Assembly: GCA_017481725.1 (NCBI GenBank)
Contig: JAFUOX010000101.1
Span: forward strand, 1 to 38,013
Length of the DNA stretch: 38,013 bases
Reading direction: 5' to 3'
Origin: Kiritimatiellia bacterium
Lineage (GTDB): Bacteria > Verrucomicrobiota > Kiritimatiellia > RFP12 > UBA3636
Below, piece after piece: positions 21,725-31,112 of this stretch. Below the pieces are notes generated by a model, which worked only from the letters and a program-made list of their open reading frames with translations, made no database searches and had not been told where the DNA came from. Numbering within the stretch: the first letter of the stretch is position 1; every line of letters begins with the position of its first letter. The position numbers and the translations under genes were made by a program.

Positions 21725-24079
21725 ATGAGTTTGAAAAGTAAATTTATTGCAACATTTTTTGTTTCCCTATTAGCTTCTTTTCTTGTGGCACAAAGCATTG
21801 CAAATAAGCCAATTATTTCAGAGGTAAAAATTCGCCAAATTGGTGAGGTTCCAGTTGATGAAGGAACTGCAAAGGAGATGATCTTTCTTCAAAAAGGAAT
21901 GGAGTTTGATGCACTTAAATCTGCAGTTGATGTTAAGACATTAATGAATACCGAACGCTATAGCAAGGTTAATTCATTGTGCGAATTTGTCGCTTCAGAT
22001 AAGGTGACACTTATTTATGAAATTGAAGGGCGCTATCGCTTGATGGCATCACCAGTATTTAATGGAATTAATCATCTTTCATCTAAACAAGCCATCCGTG
22101 CAGCAGGCATTGAAAAGGGATCATATGTTGATCAGCATCTAGTAAATGCAGCAGCTATTAAAGTGCGTAAGGAATATCTAGCAGATGGCTTTAGAGATTG
22201 TACTGTAGAAGGAAAGATAGTTAAAATAGCTGATGCTCCAGAATATGTTGAAGTGCATTTTGATGTAGTAGAGGGAGGAAAAACAAAGGTTGCCCGAATC
22301 GAGTTTGAAGGTAATACCGTAATAGGTGGTGGGGACTTGCGTCGTTTTAGTGGTCAGCGCTCATTTTGGAATCCGATGGGGTGGTTTAGCAAAAAGCGGG
22401 TGTCTGATTTTGATTTAGAGCTACTTAGAAGTGATGCTATTAAACAGTATCGTGAGTTGGGCTATTTAGATGCTAAGATATCAAAGCCTAATAAGGCACA
22501 AACAAACAATGTTGTATACATTTCTTTTGATATTGATGAAGGAAATAGATATACAGTTGGTGACATCACTTTTGAAGGGATGAAGCTTTTTCAGCCATCA
22601 GTAATGGTGGTGCAGCTTCCATTGCAAAAAGGAGAAGTAGCAAGCTCAACCATTATCGATGCTGCAAAGAAGTTTGTTGAGGATTCATATTCAGCACTTG
22701 GTTATATTGATACAAGCGTGGAAATAATTGAAATTCCTAGTGCGAATACAGGTGCATCAACTATGGATTTTTTGATTTCTGTTAAAGAAAGCGAGAAGAC
22801 AGTTCTTGAGGACATTGTTATTCGTGGTAATACACGCACAAAGGATAAGGTTCTTCGCCGCGAGCTTCTACTTGCCCCCGGAGATGTCTACTCTGGAGTA
22901 AATCTAGATCGCTCGATTAAGCGTTTGCAAAATTTAGGTTATTTTGCAGATGTGTCTTATACAGATGTGGAAACAGGAGAACCTAATGTTCGAGATTTAA
23001 TAATTGAGGTTGAAGAGCGTGGCACAGGCAGTGTAATGGTTGGCTGTGGATACTCAAGTGTTGATCACCTAATTGGTTTCTTTGAAATATCGGAATCAAA
23101 CTTTGATTTGTTTAATTGGGGTAATTTCCGTGGTGCTGGTCAAAAGGCTCGTTTAAATATTTCTGCAAGCTCTGATAATACAGATGTAGAGGCATCATTT
23201 ACAGAGCCATGGCTGTTTGATCGTCGTTTGGCATTGAATCTTGAAGGGTATTATCGCACTCGTGAATATAGTGAATATGACCAAACACGTGCTGGTGGTT
23301 CAATAGGTGTATCAAAGCATATCCCATGGGTTGGCCGTGTTGGCTTGTTCTATAATTTAGAAAGAGTAACACTAGAAGATGTACTTGAAGGTGAATACTA
23401 TTTTGCAGATCATCCAGAAGAAACATTTAGATATTCTGATGAGGACGATAAATATCTATTAGGCTCATTGAAGCTAAGCTGGACCTTTGATACGCGTAAC
23501 AATCCAATGATTCCAACCTCAGGTACTCGTGCAGTTGCATATGGAAAGCTTTATAATTCAGCTTTAGGTAGTGATTATGATATGTATGAGTTAGATTTTA
23601 ATTTTAGAAATTATCAAACACTTCCTTGGGGGCATGTTTTAAGCTTGTATGCACATGCAAAGGTAATTGATTCATTTGATGATGAAACAATACCTATTGG
23701 TAACCGTTACTTTTTGGGTGGTGGCAGAGAAACTCGTGGTTATAAATACCGCGATATTGGTCCAAAGCTATTGCCAAAAGATGAGAACTCAATTAAGCGT
23801 CACCGCCCATATGGTGGTCAGACATTCCTAAGTGCTTCTGTTGAATATACCATTCCTTTAACATCAATGCTTCGTTTTGCCACATTTTATGATATAGGAA
23901 ATGTATGGGAAGACCCATATGATTTTGATTTTTCAGAATATGCACATAGTGTTGGTTGCGGCTTGCGTATAGATGTTCCTGGCTTCCCAGTGCGCCTAGA
24001 TTTTGCTCATTCATTGGGTGAAGATGATGATTATACAAGAACAGATTCATTTGTGTTCTGGATGGGCTTTGACAATTAG
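21725..24079 (+). CDS. bamA: Outer membrane assembly factor BamA
   Basis: BamA folds and inserts beta-barrel proteins into the outer membrane. I use the ATG at 21725 (784 residues), since GGAG lies 6 bases before it; a TTG start 12 bases earlier would leave that site inside the gene. A signal peptide (1 to about 25) is followed by about five POTRA domains (to about 430), recognisable by repeats such as IVIRGNTRTKDKVLRRELLL and KRLQNLGYFADVSYT. The C-terminal Omp85 barrel includes GGGRETRGYKYRD, where the RGY corresponds to the L6 loop motif of the superfamily. The usual neighbours skp/ompH and lpx genes do not follow; a small membrane protein gene does. Confidence 0.93.
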   Translation: MSLKSKFIATFFVSLLASFLVAQSIANKPIISEVKIRQIGEVPVDEGTAKEMIFLQKGMEFDALKSAVDVKTLMNTERYSKVNSLCEFVASDKVTLIYEIEGRYRLMASPVFNGINHLSSKQAIRAAGIEKGSYVDQHLVNAAAIKVRKEYLADGFRDCTVEGKIVKIADAPEYVEVHFDVVEGGKTKVARIEFEGNTVIGGGDLRRFSGQRSFWNPMGWFSKKRVSDFDLELLRSDAIKQYRELGYLDAKISKPNKAQTNNVVYISFDIDEGNRYTVGDITFEGMKLFQPSVMVVQLPLQKGEVASSTIIDAAKKFVEDSYSALGYIDTSVEIIEIPSANTGASTMDFLISVKESEKTVLEDIVIRGNTRTKDKVLRRELLLAPGDVYSGVNLDRSIKRLQNLGYFADVSYTDVETGEPNVRDLIIEVEERGTGSVMVGCGYSSVDHLIGFFEISESNFDLFNWGNFRGAGQKARLNISASSDNTDVEASFTEPWLFDRRLALNLEGYYRTREYSEYDQTRAGGSIGVSKHIPWVGRVGLFYNLERVTLEDVLEGEYYFADHPEETFRYSDEDDKYLLGSLKLSWTFDTRNNPMIPTSGTRAVAYGKLYNSALGSDYDMYELDFNFRNYQTLPWGHVLSLYAHAKVIDSFDDETIPIGNRYFLGGGRETRGYKYRDIGPKLLPKDENSIKRHRPYGGQTFLSASVEYTIPLTSMLRFATFYDIGNVWEDPYDFDFSEYAHSVGCGLRIDVPGFPVRLDFAHSLGEDDDYTRTDSFVFWMGFDN

Positions 24080-24105
24080 TTGAATTTTGTTGTAGGAGTA
24101 GCGTT

Positions 24106-24660
24106 ATGACATTAAAACCAGATATTGAGGCACTTAGTACATTATCAATAATAGTTGGTATTATTTGTATTGCAATAGGTGCTTCTGCATTTCCCCGAAA
24201 AGCGGAGCAGTATTGGGTTGGAATGTGCCGTTCTAAAATACCTGCATATATTTTGACAGCAGTTGTTTTGTTTTGGGCAACCATTTGGTTGTATGTTATG
24301 CCATTAGGGTTTGTTGTTGCCCTACGCCCAATTTTGCCAATACTTTTTGTTGCTGCAACAGTATTAACCTGCATTTTTTGTGGTGAACTTTTAATGTGCC
24401 GGGCTATAGGTGGATTATTAGTTCTTGTGCCAACACCACTTCTTTCTGCGGCTGCATGGCATCCTTCTTCTTGGCGATATGTTATGATAGTTTTTGCATA
24501 TATTTTGGTTGTTGAGGGAATGTTTGTTGTTGGTATGCCATGGACATTGCGAAACCAAATATCTTGGATGTTTAGAAAGAAAGGAAGAGCAAAAATAATA
24601 GCTGCTTGTTTTATAGCGGTTGGATTAATATTTAGTGCTCTTTCTCTAAGTGTATACTAA
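24106..24660 (+). CDS. Polytopic membrane protein of unknown function
   Basis: The 184-residue protein has about five to six hydrophobic segments (for example near 13-28, 46-80, 82-95, 99-115, 123-142 and 163-182) and few charged loops. GGAG precedes the ATG. It sits 26 bases past bamA and 24 bases before a flippase-like gene. I do not recognise a family. A role in envelope biogenesis is suggested only by the neighbours. Confidence 0.7.
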   Translation: MTLKPDIEALSTLSIIVGIICIAIGASAFPRKAEQYWVGMCRSKIPAYILTAVVLFWATIWLYVMPLGFVVALRPILPILFVAATVLTCIFCGELLMCRAIGGLLVLVPTPLLSAAAWHPSSWRYVMIVFAYILVVEGMFVVGMPWTLRNQISWMFRKKGRAKIIAACFIAVGLIFSALSLSVY

Positions 24661-24684
24661 AAGTCCAAAATTGGGGTCTATTTC

Positions 24685-25668
24685 ATGAAAAAGAAGCTGC
24701 TAATTGGATTCGCATTTATTTTGGCTGTTGTGCTACTTGCTTTTGTTATACAGAAGGCAGGTGGCATTGTCGCTGTTGCGGTCGAATTAGGTAGCGCATT
24801 TTCTCGTCATCCATTATTTGTGGTTGTTGGGATACTTTTTTTCTCAACTTCTTTGTTTTGTGGAATTACACGCTGGTACATTTTGCTTCGAAAGCTAAAT
24901 TTGCCATTAAGGTATCGTGATTGTATAAGACTTTATGCAATTGGGCATTTTTGCAATATGCTTGGACCAGGTGCTTTGGGTGGCGATGTTGTTAAAGCCT
25001 CATGGGTCGCAAAAACAAATCCAACAAAGCGTACCGAGCTAATTACATCTATTGCTGCAGAACGTTTTATTGGTATGGTTGCAATGGTCTTTTTTGTGGC
25101 AACAATATGTGCTTGTAGTCCAGATTTCTTTGCCGCCCATACACAATTGATCCCTTTTAGGAATATGTTTTTCATTATATTCCTTGGCGTATTAATTTTC
25201 CTAATTTTGCTTGTGGTTGTAAATTGGGGAAAATATGCCCATAAGCTTAAGGTTCGAGAAGGCGGAATTAGAGAGAAATTATTGGAGATATTTGTTCGTT
25301 CATGGGAAACATTACGTGTGTGCTTGACGCATCCTTGGACAACAGGTAGTGCTTTTTTAATATCCTTATTGAATCATTGTGTTGATGTAATTTGTTACTT
25401 CATTTTGAGTCGTTCTCTAGAATTGACAGTTCGTTTTAGAGAGTTGCTTGTTGTTTCTCCAATAGCTAATACTGTTGCAGCTATTCCAATTACACCTGGT
25501 GGGGCAGGGGTTCGTGAGAATATTTTACAGGAGATGCTATACTTTGTTGGCGTCTCACATGATGAATCTGCAGCATTAGGATTATTAATGTTCAGTACGC
25601 TATTGATTTGGGCAATTGTAGGTGCAATCGTTGGATTTTTTATGCGTTCAAATAAAAAACGTCGTTAA
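24685..25668 (+). CDS. Flippase-like membrane protein (LPG synthase TM / UPF0104 family)
   Basis: The 327-residue protein has about seven to eight membrane helices and the hallmark segments of the lysylphosphatidylglycerol-synthase transmembrane family: NMLGPGALGGDVVKA with AAERFIGM, and ITPGGAGVREN near residue 275. Members of the family are thought to flip lipids or lipid-linked sugars; here it is a stand-alone flippase-like domain without a transferase domain. A GGGG-containing ribosome binding site lies about 8 bases before the ATG. Confidence 0.85.
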   Translation: MKKKLLIGFAFILAVVLLAFVIQKAGGIVAVAVELGSAFSRHPLFVVVGILFFSTSLFCGITRWYILLRKLNLPLRYRDCIRLYAIGHFCNMLGPGALGGDVVKASWVAKTNPTKRTELITSIAAERFIGMVAMVFFVATICACSPDFFAAHTQLIPFRNMFFIIFLGVLIFLILLVVVNWGKYAHKLKVREGGIREKLLEIFVRSWETLRVCLTHPWTTGSAFLISLLNHCVDVICYFILSRSLELTVRFRELLVVSPIANTVAAIPITPGGAGVRENILQEMLYFVGVSHDESAALGLLMFSTLLIWAIVGAIVGFFMRSNKKRR

Positions 25669-25681
25669 GCGAGATTTTGTA

Positions 25682-27439
25682 ATGTCTTTTTGTAAGAAAT
25701 TTTTGATTTTTTTCACAATTATTTTAAGTAATATTCTATTAGCGAATATGCTGCAGACACTTGATGAGCTTCAATCATCAAATCTATATTTGTTTGAGCA
25801 AAATTTGATACACAAGGGTCAAGCAAATCGATTAATTTGTGCCTATAAGGAGGGAGAAGAGGTTTCTATACCTTTCTCCGACTTTACGCTATCAGATATT
25901 CAAGAATTACAAAGAAAAAATGTAAGCTTAGTCTATTATCTTCCAGATTTTGATGTAAATGGATCCTCTGAGTCTCCAAAAAATAAAAAGGTTCAGCAGC
26001 AGTTGACATATTTAGCAGATTGCGGGATGAATGCTTGGGTTGATGTTCTTGGAGTAAATCTTTTCCCAGTAAAACCAGAGGATGTTTATATCTTGAATGA
26101 TGTCTCTACAGAAAAAGCTTGGGTTGATGCTATTTCTGGGCTTAGTGAGAAAGATATGCGTACATTATTTAGTCTTGCGAGGGCATGGGATATACGCCTT
26201 GAGCTTTTGCTAGAAAAGCGCGTAATTGCATGGGGTAATCATTTTTGTGAAGCATCAGGAATGCGTGTTGTAGATAATCCTATTTTTGGTATATGGTCAT
26301 TTGAGAGTAATTGGTTGGATAGAATGCTTGCAGGCGATTGGCGTGAGCTCCCAGAATTCTTTAGAAAGGAGCTTCATACCGAATGGAATAATTGGGTATA
26401 TAACGAGATAACCAAGTCAACAGCTGATTTTAAAGTTAAATATAAATTTTTAGTAAAAGGGGAGTCTGTTGAAGAAGGTACCCTAAGGCTTGTGGCAATG
26501 GAGCAACACCCTTCAATAAATGAGAATGATGCTTGGATAACTCTTGGAGATAAAACGCGGGAAATTTATCAAAAGACAGAGCGTTATAATCTTCAAAGAG
26601 AATTTTTTATTCAGCTTTATATAAATCACATTAGCAATATTAAATCAAAATTTTTAGCATTAGGCTCAGTTTCTCGTGATGCACCATATTTTATTACGAT
26701 GAGTGCTAAGGATAATGCTAATATGCAGCTAACAGATCTTTATTTTGGATCACAAAACACGCCATATGTTTATCGGTATTTAGGTCCCTCTCAGCAGGCT
26801 AGATTAAATTCCTTTGCTGCTGCTAAAACGGATATTGAAACTAATCCAGAATTGCGGAATTCAAGTATCATTATGATGCCTTATTCTGCTATTAAGGAAA
26901 ATACACCATACAATTATGGCTTTATGAATTATGCATATACAACGCATCCAAAAGCAATGGAAGAGTTGGGTATAAAAGCCACAAATTTATATTGCAAAGA
27001 GCAAGAATGTATTTTTACATTTGGCACATCTGAAACAAACTATATTGATGATATCGAATTTAAGGTTTATGATGTGGCTCCAAATAAAATTGTTACCAAT
27101 GTTGTGAATGGAGTAGAAACTATATCTGAACAAGTACCAGATAATAGCAATTTTGAATTGAAGTTGACATATATAAAACTTGAACGTAAGCGCATGGATG
27201 AGGATGTTAATCAAATTATCCTTTTCCTAGATTATAATCCAAGTGTTGCTCAACACATATATTTCCAAATATTTTATAAGCCATTGGCTAATTATAAACT
27301 ATTTGCCGATCAGCGTACAGAGAAGCATTTAATATGTGAGCGTAAATTTAATCGGCGTGGAGTAAATAAACTTCCTCTATATAAGAACTATCGTATGCTA
27401 TTGATAGAAGAACCTTCTAGCGATTTTTTGCGTCATTAA
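25682..27439 (+). CDS. Exported protein of unknown function, possibly TIM-barrel-like
   Basis: The ATG at 25682 gives 585 residues that begin with a clear signal peptide (CKKFLIFFTIILSNILLA, cleavage near 21); a longer frame would overlap the flippase-like gene by 47 bases. Segments such as YLADCGMNAWVDVLGVNLF and RELPEFFRKELHTEWNNWVY recall TIM-barrel proteins related to glycoside hydrolases that are common in Lentisphaerota, and the C-terminal 150 residues look beta-rich. No catalytic pair is convincing. I do not recognise a named family. It follows the flippase-like gene by 13 bases with only a weak ribosome binding site, suggesting cotranscription. Confidence 0.7.
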   Translation: MSFCKKFLIFFTIILSNILLANMLQTLDELQSSNLYLFEQNLIHKGQANRLICAYKEGEEVSIPFSDFTLSDIQELQRKNVSLVYYLPDFDVNGSSESPKNKKVQQQLTYLADCGMNAWVDVLGVNLFPVKPEDVYILNDVSTEKAWVDAISGLSEKDMRTLFSLARAWDIRLELLLEKRVIAWGNHFCEASGMRVVDNPIFGIWSFESNWLDRMLAGDWRELPEFFRKELHTEWNNWVYNEITKSTADFKVKYKFLVKGESVEEGTLRLVAMEQHPSINENDAWITLGDKTREIYQKTERYNLQREFFIQLYINHISNIKSKFLALGSVSRDAPYFITMSAKDNANMQLTDLYFGSQNTPYVYRYLGPSQQARLNSFAAAKTDIETNPELRNSSIIMMPYSAIKENTPYNYGFMNYAYTTHPKAMEELGIKATNLYCKEQECIFTFGTSETNYIDDIEFKVYDVAPNKIVTNVVNGVETISEQVPDNSNFELKLTYIKLERKRMDEDVNQIILFLDYNPSVAQHIYFQIFYKPLANYKLFADQRTEKHLICERKFNRRGVNKLPLYKNYRMLLIEEPSSDFLRH

Positions 27440-27461
27440 AAATATTGGAGAAGCAAAATAA

Positions 27462-27773
27462 ATGCAAAAAGATTTTATTGTTCCTTCAGGAGAAAATGCT
27501 TGTAGAATTAGTATACACGCAGTTCCTCGAGCCTCAAAAACTGAGGTTTGTGGTATGCAGGGGAATGCTTTGAAGCTGCGTTTACAAGCACCGCCTGTTG
27601 ATGGCAAAGCAAATAAGGCTATTAGCAAGTATTTAGCTGAGATTTTAGATATTCCTGCTCGAAATGTTTCTATCGTTGTCGGAGATACAGGACGCGAAAA
27701 GATATTTCAAGCTACTGGCATTACAGCGGAGTCTGCTAAGGGAAAAATAGAAGCCTTGCTTCTAAAACGCTAA
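27462..27773 (+). CDS. YggU/DUF167-family protein
   Basis: The 103-residue protein matches the DUF167 (YggU) family, a small alpha/beta protein without known biochemical role. Diagnostic segments are HAVPRASKTEVCG, LKLRLQAPPVDGKANKAI and VGDTGREKIFQATG. GGAG lies upstream. The next gene starts 8 bases past the stop. Confidence 0.9.
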   Translation: MQKDFIVPSGENACRISIHAVPRASKTEVCGMQGNALKLRLQAPPVDGKANKAISKYLAEILDIPARNVSIVVGDTGREKIFQATGITAESAKGKIEALLLKR

Positions 27774-27781
27774 GGATATAA

Positions 27782-28321
27782 ATGGATATTTTTGCTCAGA
27801 TAATTGGCATTGTTGCCATGGTTATCACATGTCTGTCTTTTCAATGTAAGGAAAAGAAAAATGTTCTTTTGTTCCAATTGACCGGATCTGCATTTTTTAC
27901 GATAAATTTTTTCCTGCTTGATGCTTTTTCTGGTGCTCTTTTGAATGCGATAGGTATATTTAGAGCAATTGTTTTTATAAATGAGAAGACCTTTCGTCCT
28001 AAGCATCCAGCATGGCTTGTGGCTTTTTGTTTTATATTTTTGCTTTCCTATGTGTCTGTGTTTACACTTTTTGATAAGCAATTTACTATAAAAAATATGA
28101 TAAGTGAATTATTGCCAGTGATAGCAATGATTGCCTCAACCATAAGCTTTCGGTATTCTGATGCAAAAACTGTGCGCCAATATGGTTTAATAAGTTCACC
28201 ACTATGGCTAATCTATAATATTATTTCCTTCTCAGTAGGTGCTATAATTTGCGAGATTCTTAACCTATTTTCAATTGTAATAGGTATTTTCCGTCATGAT
28301 TTACCAAGACGACGCTCATAA
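27782..28321 (+). CDS. YgjV-family inner membrane protein
   Basis: The 179-residue protein has about five to six membrane helices and resembles the YgjV family of inner membrane proteins of unknown function (IGIVAMVITCLSFQCKEKKN, LNAIGIFRAIVF, LWLIYNIISFSVGAIICEIL). It ends 28 bases before the end of the convergent tadA gene; I see no clear terminator in the gap. Confidence 0.82.
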   Translation: MDIFAQIIGIVAMVITCLSFQCKEKKNVLLFQLTGSAFFTINFFLLDAFSGALLNAIGIFRAIVFINEKTFRPKHPAWLVAFCFIFLLSYVSVFTLFDKQFTIKNMISELLPVIAMIASTISFRYSDAKTVRQYGLISSPLWLIYNIISFSVGAIICEILNLFSIVIGIFRHDLPRRRS

Positions 28322-28349
28322 GTTTAAAAACGGAATCAAGCTGGCCGAT

Positions 28350-28859
28350 TTAACCCCTGCGTTGCTTAAAAAATGATTGGAGTTGAGTCAGACATTGCTC
28401 CTCCATAATGCCAGAAATGACCTTTGGATGATGGTTTATCCCAGGATAGTCAAAAATACCAAACTCGGTGTGCCCACCACGTTTTGGATCAGAGATGCCC
28501 CAAACAACTAAAGGCAAGCGTGCAAGAATAATTGCTCCAGCACACATTGGGCAAGGCTCCTTTGTTACATATAAAATGCAATTTGTAAGCCTCCAATCTC
28601 CAACTGAATTTGAAGCTTGGGTGATTGCAAGAATTTCTGCATGGGCCGTTGGATCCTTTAAGCCTTCGGTCATGTTATGAGCTCTACCCACAATTCTAGA
28701 GGTTAGCCCATCTTCAGCCAGCTGCACTATAACACATCCTGCAGGCACCTCACCTTCTGCGGCAGATTTTTCTGCTTCTTCGTAGGCAAGCTTTAGAAAG
28801 CGCTCATGAAACTCATTATCCAAATCAGCTAACGTTTTTTCAAACTCTTGGCTGCTCAT
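28350..28859 (-). CDS. tadA: tRNA adenosine(34) deaminase TadA
   Basis: TadA deaminates the wobble adenosine of tRNA-Arg to inosine. I choose the ATG at 28859 (169 residues) since GGAG lies six bases before it; a GTG 12 bases earlier overlaps that site. The zinc and catalytic residues are H73-A-E75 (TAHAEI) and C103-x2-C106 (PCPMCAG). The end, FDYPGINHHPKVISGIMEEQ, resembles TadA (HPGMNHR... GIL...C), so a guanine deaminase is less likely. The gene follows the M3 peptidase gene by 20 bases on the same strand. Confidence 0.88.
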   Translation of the reverse strand: MSSQEFEKTLADLDNEFHERFLKLAYEEAEKSAAEGEVPAGCVIVQLAEDGLTSRIVGRAHNMTEGLKDPTAHAEILAITQASNSVGDWRLTNCILYVTKEPCPMCAGAIILARLPLVVWGISDPKRGGHTEFGIFDYPGINHHPKVISGIMEEQCLTQLQSFFKQRRG

Positions 28860-28879
28860 AGAAGGCTCCACTGCTTAAA

Positions 28880-30949
28880 TCAATCCAGATTAATTAGAAT
28901 AGAATCTGGGTTAGGTTCTCTTCCTCTGAAGCTCTTAAATACCTCCATTGGATGGTATGCTCCACCAAGCCCAAGTATCGTGGCAGTGTAGTGCCTTCCT
29001 AGCTTGCGGATAGCTGCTTCATCTTCTCCCAATTCTTCAAATGCAAGATATGCATCAGCAGCAAGAATGTCTGCCCACATATAGCTATAATAGCCCGCAG
29101 CATAGCCACCAGCAAAGATGTGTGAGAAGGTGCATAGAAAATGCTCATTAGGAATGCGCTTTGCTCTTGGGAAACGGCGCCAAGCTTCTTCCTCAATGGA
29201 TGCAATGGTTGGATATTTTTCAGATGGATATTGACTGTGAAGAAGCATATCCATGTATCCAAAGTTCAGCTGACGCAGCATGCCGCTCGCTGCACGATAA
29301 TGATCATAGCATTTTATCTTCTCTATCATTTCGTCAGGTAATGCTTCTCCTGTTTCAATATGTGCAGATATGGATTTTAGCACCTCTCTACGAGAAGCCC
29401 AGTTCTCCATAAATTGGCTAGCTAATTCAATAGCATCCCATTCTACACCATTGATGCCAGAAACCTCCTCAAGCTCTTGCTGTGTAAGTAAGTGCTGTAT
29501 AGCATGCCCAAACTCATGGAATAAAGTGGTAACCTCACCGTATGTCATGCAAGAAGGTTTTCCATCAACAGGCTTCATCTGATTGCAAACAATAAATGCT
29601 GCTGGTAGTTTAAGCTTACCATTTGAATCCATTTGTCTAGAATTTAAATCATTCATCCATGCACCGTTATTCTTTTCTCCAGGTCTTGAATATGGGTCAA
29701 GATATAGCCATCCGCATGGGGAATCACTCTCTGGTGCAATGAGCTTAAAGAAACGGACATCTGGGTGCCATACAGGAGCCATGCCATTTGCTAGCTCAAC
29801 TCGATAACCAGTTAGGCGGGTGAGTAGGGCAAATAAACCAGTTAAAACCTTTTCAAATTGGAAGTACGGACGTAATTCTTCAGGGGAAATGCCAACGGTT
29901 TTCTCTAACATCACACGGCTCCAGTATGAGCTGTCCCACGGCATAAATTCAGCATCGGCAGGGAATCCATTTTCTCGAGCAAAAGCCTCTAATTCTTTTT
30001 CTTCCTTTGCTGCAATAGGAATTAATTTTGGCTCAAGCCTGTCATACATGTCAAACACTTTGTCTGGAGTGCCTGCCATTTTTGCTTTTGTGCTTTTTTC
30101 TGCATAATTATTGTAGCCAAGTAGCTTAACTTTTTCTGTTCTCTTAGCTAGAATTTGTTCAATAATTCCCTGATTATCTATGTCACCAGAAGAAGCACGA
30201 GTGATGCTTGCAACATATAACCTTTCGCGAAGCTCACGATTCGCGCAATATTGCATAAATGGTCCATAAATAGCTGGGTCTAGCGATACACGCCAAGGTC
30301 CAGCATCAGCTGTGGCAGTGTCTGACCCATTTGCCTTTGCTGAGGCAGCCATTGCTGTGAGTAATGTCTCTGGCATGCCTTCTATTTTTGTTTTTTCTGT
30401 TATAGTTATCGAAAAAGCTTTAGTTGCATCTAAAACATTATTTGAAAAATCATTTGTTAGTTTTGAAAGCTCTTGGGTTAAAGTATTAAAGCATTCTCGT
30501 TTGTCCCCTTGAAGCCCAATACCAGAATTTTCTATATCCTCAAGGTTCTTTGTGAGGATTCGCTGCTTAACCGAATCTAAAGTAGCAAATTCCTTACTAT
30601 TCACAAGCTCTTGTAATGCCTTATAAAATGGCTCGCTTTGACTAAATTGGGTTGAAAAGGAAATTATATCTGGCAAAACAGCCTCATATGCATCTCTCCA
30701 TTCGTCTGAATTACAGACTGACATCATGTGAGATATTACACCAAAGCTTCTTGTAAGCTTGCGGCAAATTTCATTGCGGGTTGTAATCACAAATTCCCAT
30801 GTTGGTTCTGGTGCCGCCTCTGCTTTAGCCATTGCCTCTTCAGCCTCTTTGATTAGTTTGTCAATAGCTGGCTTTACGTGCTCAGGCTTTACTTTGTCAT
30901 ATTCAGGAAATTCAGGAATATCATATAATGGATTCATCGGTATACTCAT
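28880..30949 (-). CDS. prlC: M3-family oligopeptidase A (PrlC-like)
   Basis: The 689-residue cytoplasmic zinc metallopeptidase belongs to the M3 (thimet oligopeptidase) family and cleaves short peptides, including signal peptide fragments. The zinc motif is HEFGH (H478, E479, H482), with E508 in VEWDAIELASQ as third ligand. The N-terminus (NPLYDIPEFPEYDKVKPEHV) is close to that of PrlC/OpdA, and the length matches. The start at 30949 lacks a clear Shine-Dalgarno sequence; M5 at 30937 is an alternative. It is transcribed away from the GntR-LacI regulator gene and is followed by tadA. Confidence 0.92.
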   Translation of the reverse strand: MSIPMNPLYDIPEFPEYDKVKPEHVKPAIDKLIKEAEEAMAKAEAAPEPTWEFVITTRNEICRKLTRSFGVISHMMSVCNSDEWRDAYEAVLPDIISFSTQFSQSEPFYKALQELVNSKEFATLDSVKQRILTKNLEDIENSGIGLQGDKRECFNTLTQELSKLTNDFSNNVLDATKAFSITITEKTKIEGMPETLLTAMAASAKANGSDTATADAGPWRVSLDPAIYGPFMQYCANRELRERLYVASITRASSGDIDNQGIIEQILAKRTEKVKLLGYNNYAEKSTKAKMAGTPDKVFDMYDRLEPKLIPIAAKEEKELEAFARENGFPADAEFMPWDSSYWSRVMLEKTVGISPEELRPYFQFEKVLTGLFALLTRLTGYRVELANGMAPVWHPDVRFFKLIAPESDSPCGWLYLDPYSRPGEKNNGAWMNDLNSRQMDSNGKLKLPAAFIVCNQMKPVDGKPSCMTYGEVTTLFHEFGHAIQHLLTQQELEEVSGINGVEWDAIELASQFMENWASRREVLKSISAHIETGEALPDEMIEKIKCYDHYRAASGMLRQLNFGYMDMLLHSQYPSEKYPTIASIEEEAWRRFPRAKRIPNEHFLCTFSHIFAGGYAAGYYSYMWADILAADAYLAFEELGEDEAAIRKLGRHYTATILGLGGAYHPMEVFKSFRGREPNPDSILINLD

Positions 30950-31051
30950 TTGCTGTTTTCAATATTAAACTTTTTTGAATAAATTATATCAATAGATTGT
31001 TTTTTTGTAAATGGATAAGCGTTATAAAAACATTTCTCGACTACACCCAAT

Positions 31052-31087
31052 AATTATACATGTATAATTTTTATGTTGACATGTATA
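31052..31087. promoter_or_regulatory. Candidate operators of the GntR-LacI regulator
   Basis: AATTATACATGTATAATT (31052-31069) is a perfect 18-bp palindrome. The core ACATGTATA repeats at 31079-31087, exactly 21 bases after its first occurrence (31058-31066), which is two helical turns. The second copy overlaps the -35 box. This arrangement suits autorepression by the GntR-type DNA-binding domain encoded next to it. Confidence 0.6.
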
Positions 31088-31105
31088 TGGGATTTGTGCA
31101 ATACT
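31076..31105 (+). promoter_or_regulatory. Candidate promoter of the glycan operon
   Basis: A perfect TTGACA, an 18-base spacer and AATACT end 7 bases before the regulator's ATG at 31113. No Shine-Dalgarno sequence fits in between, so the transcript may be leaderless. Confidence 0.5.
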
Positions 31106-31112
31106 TTTAAAT

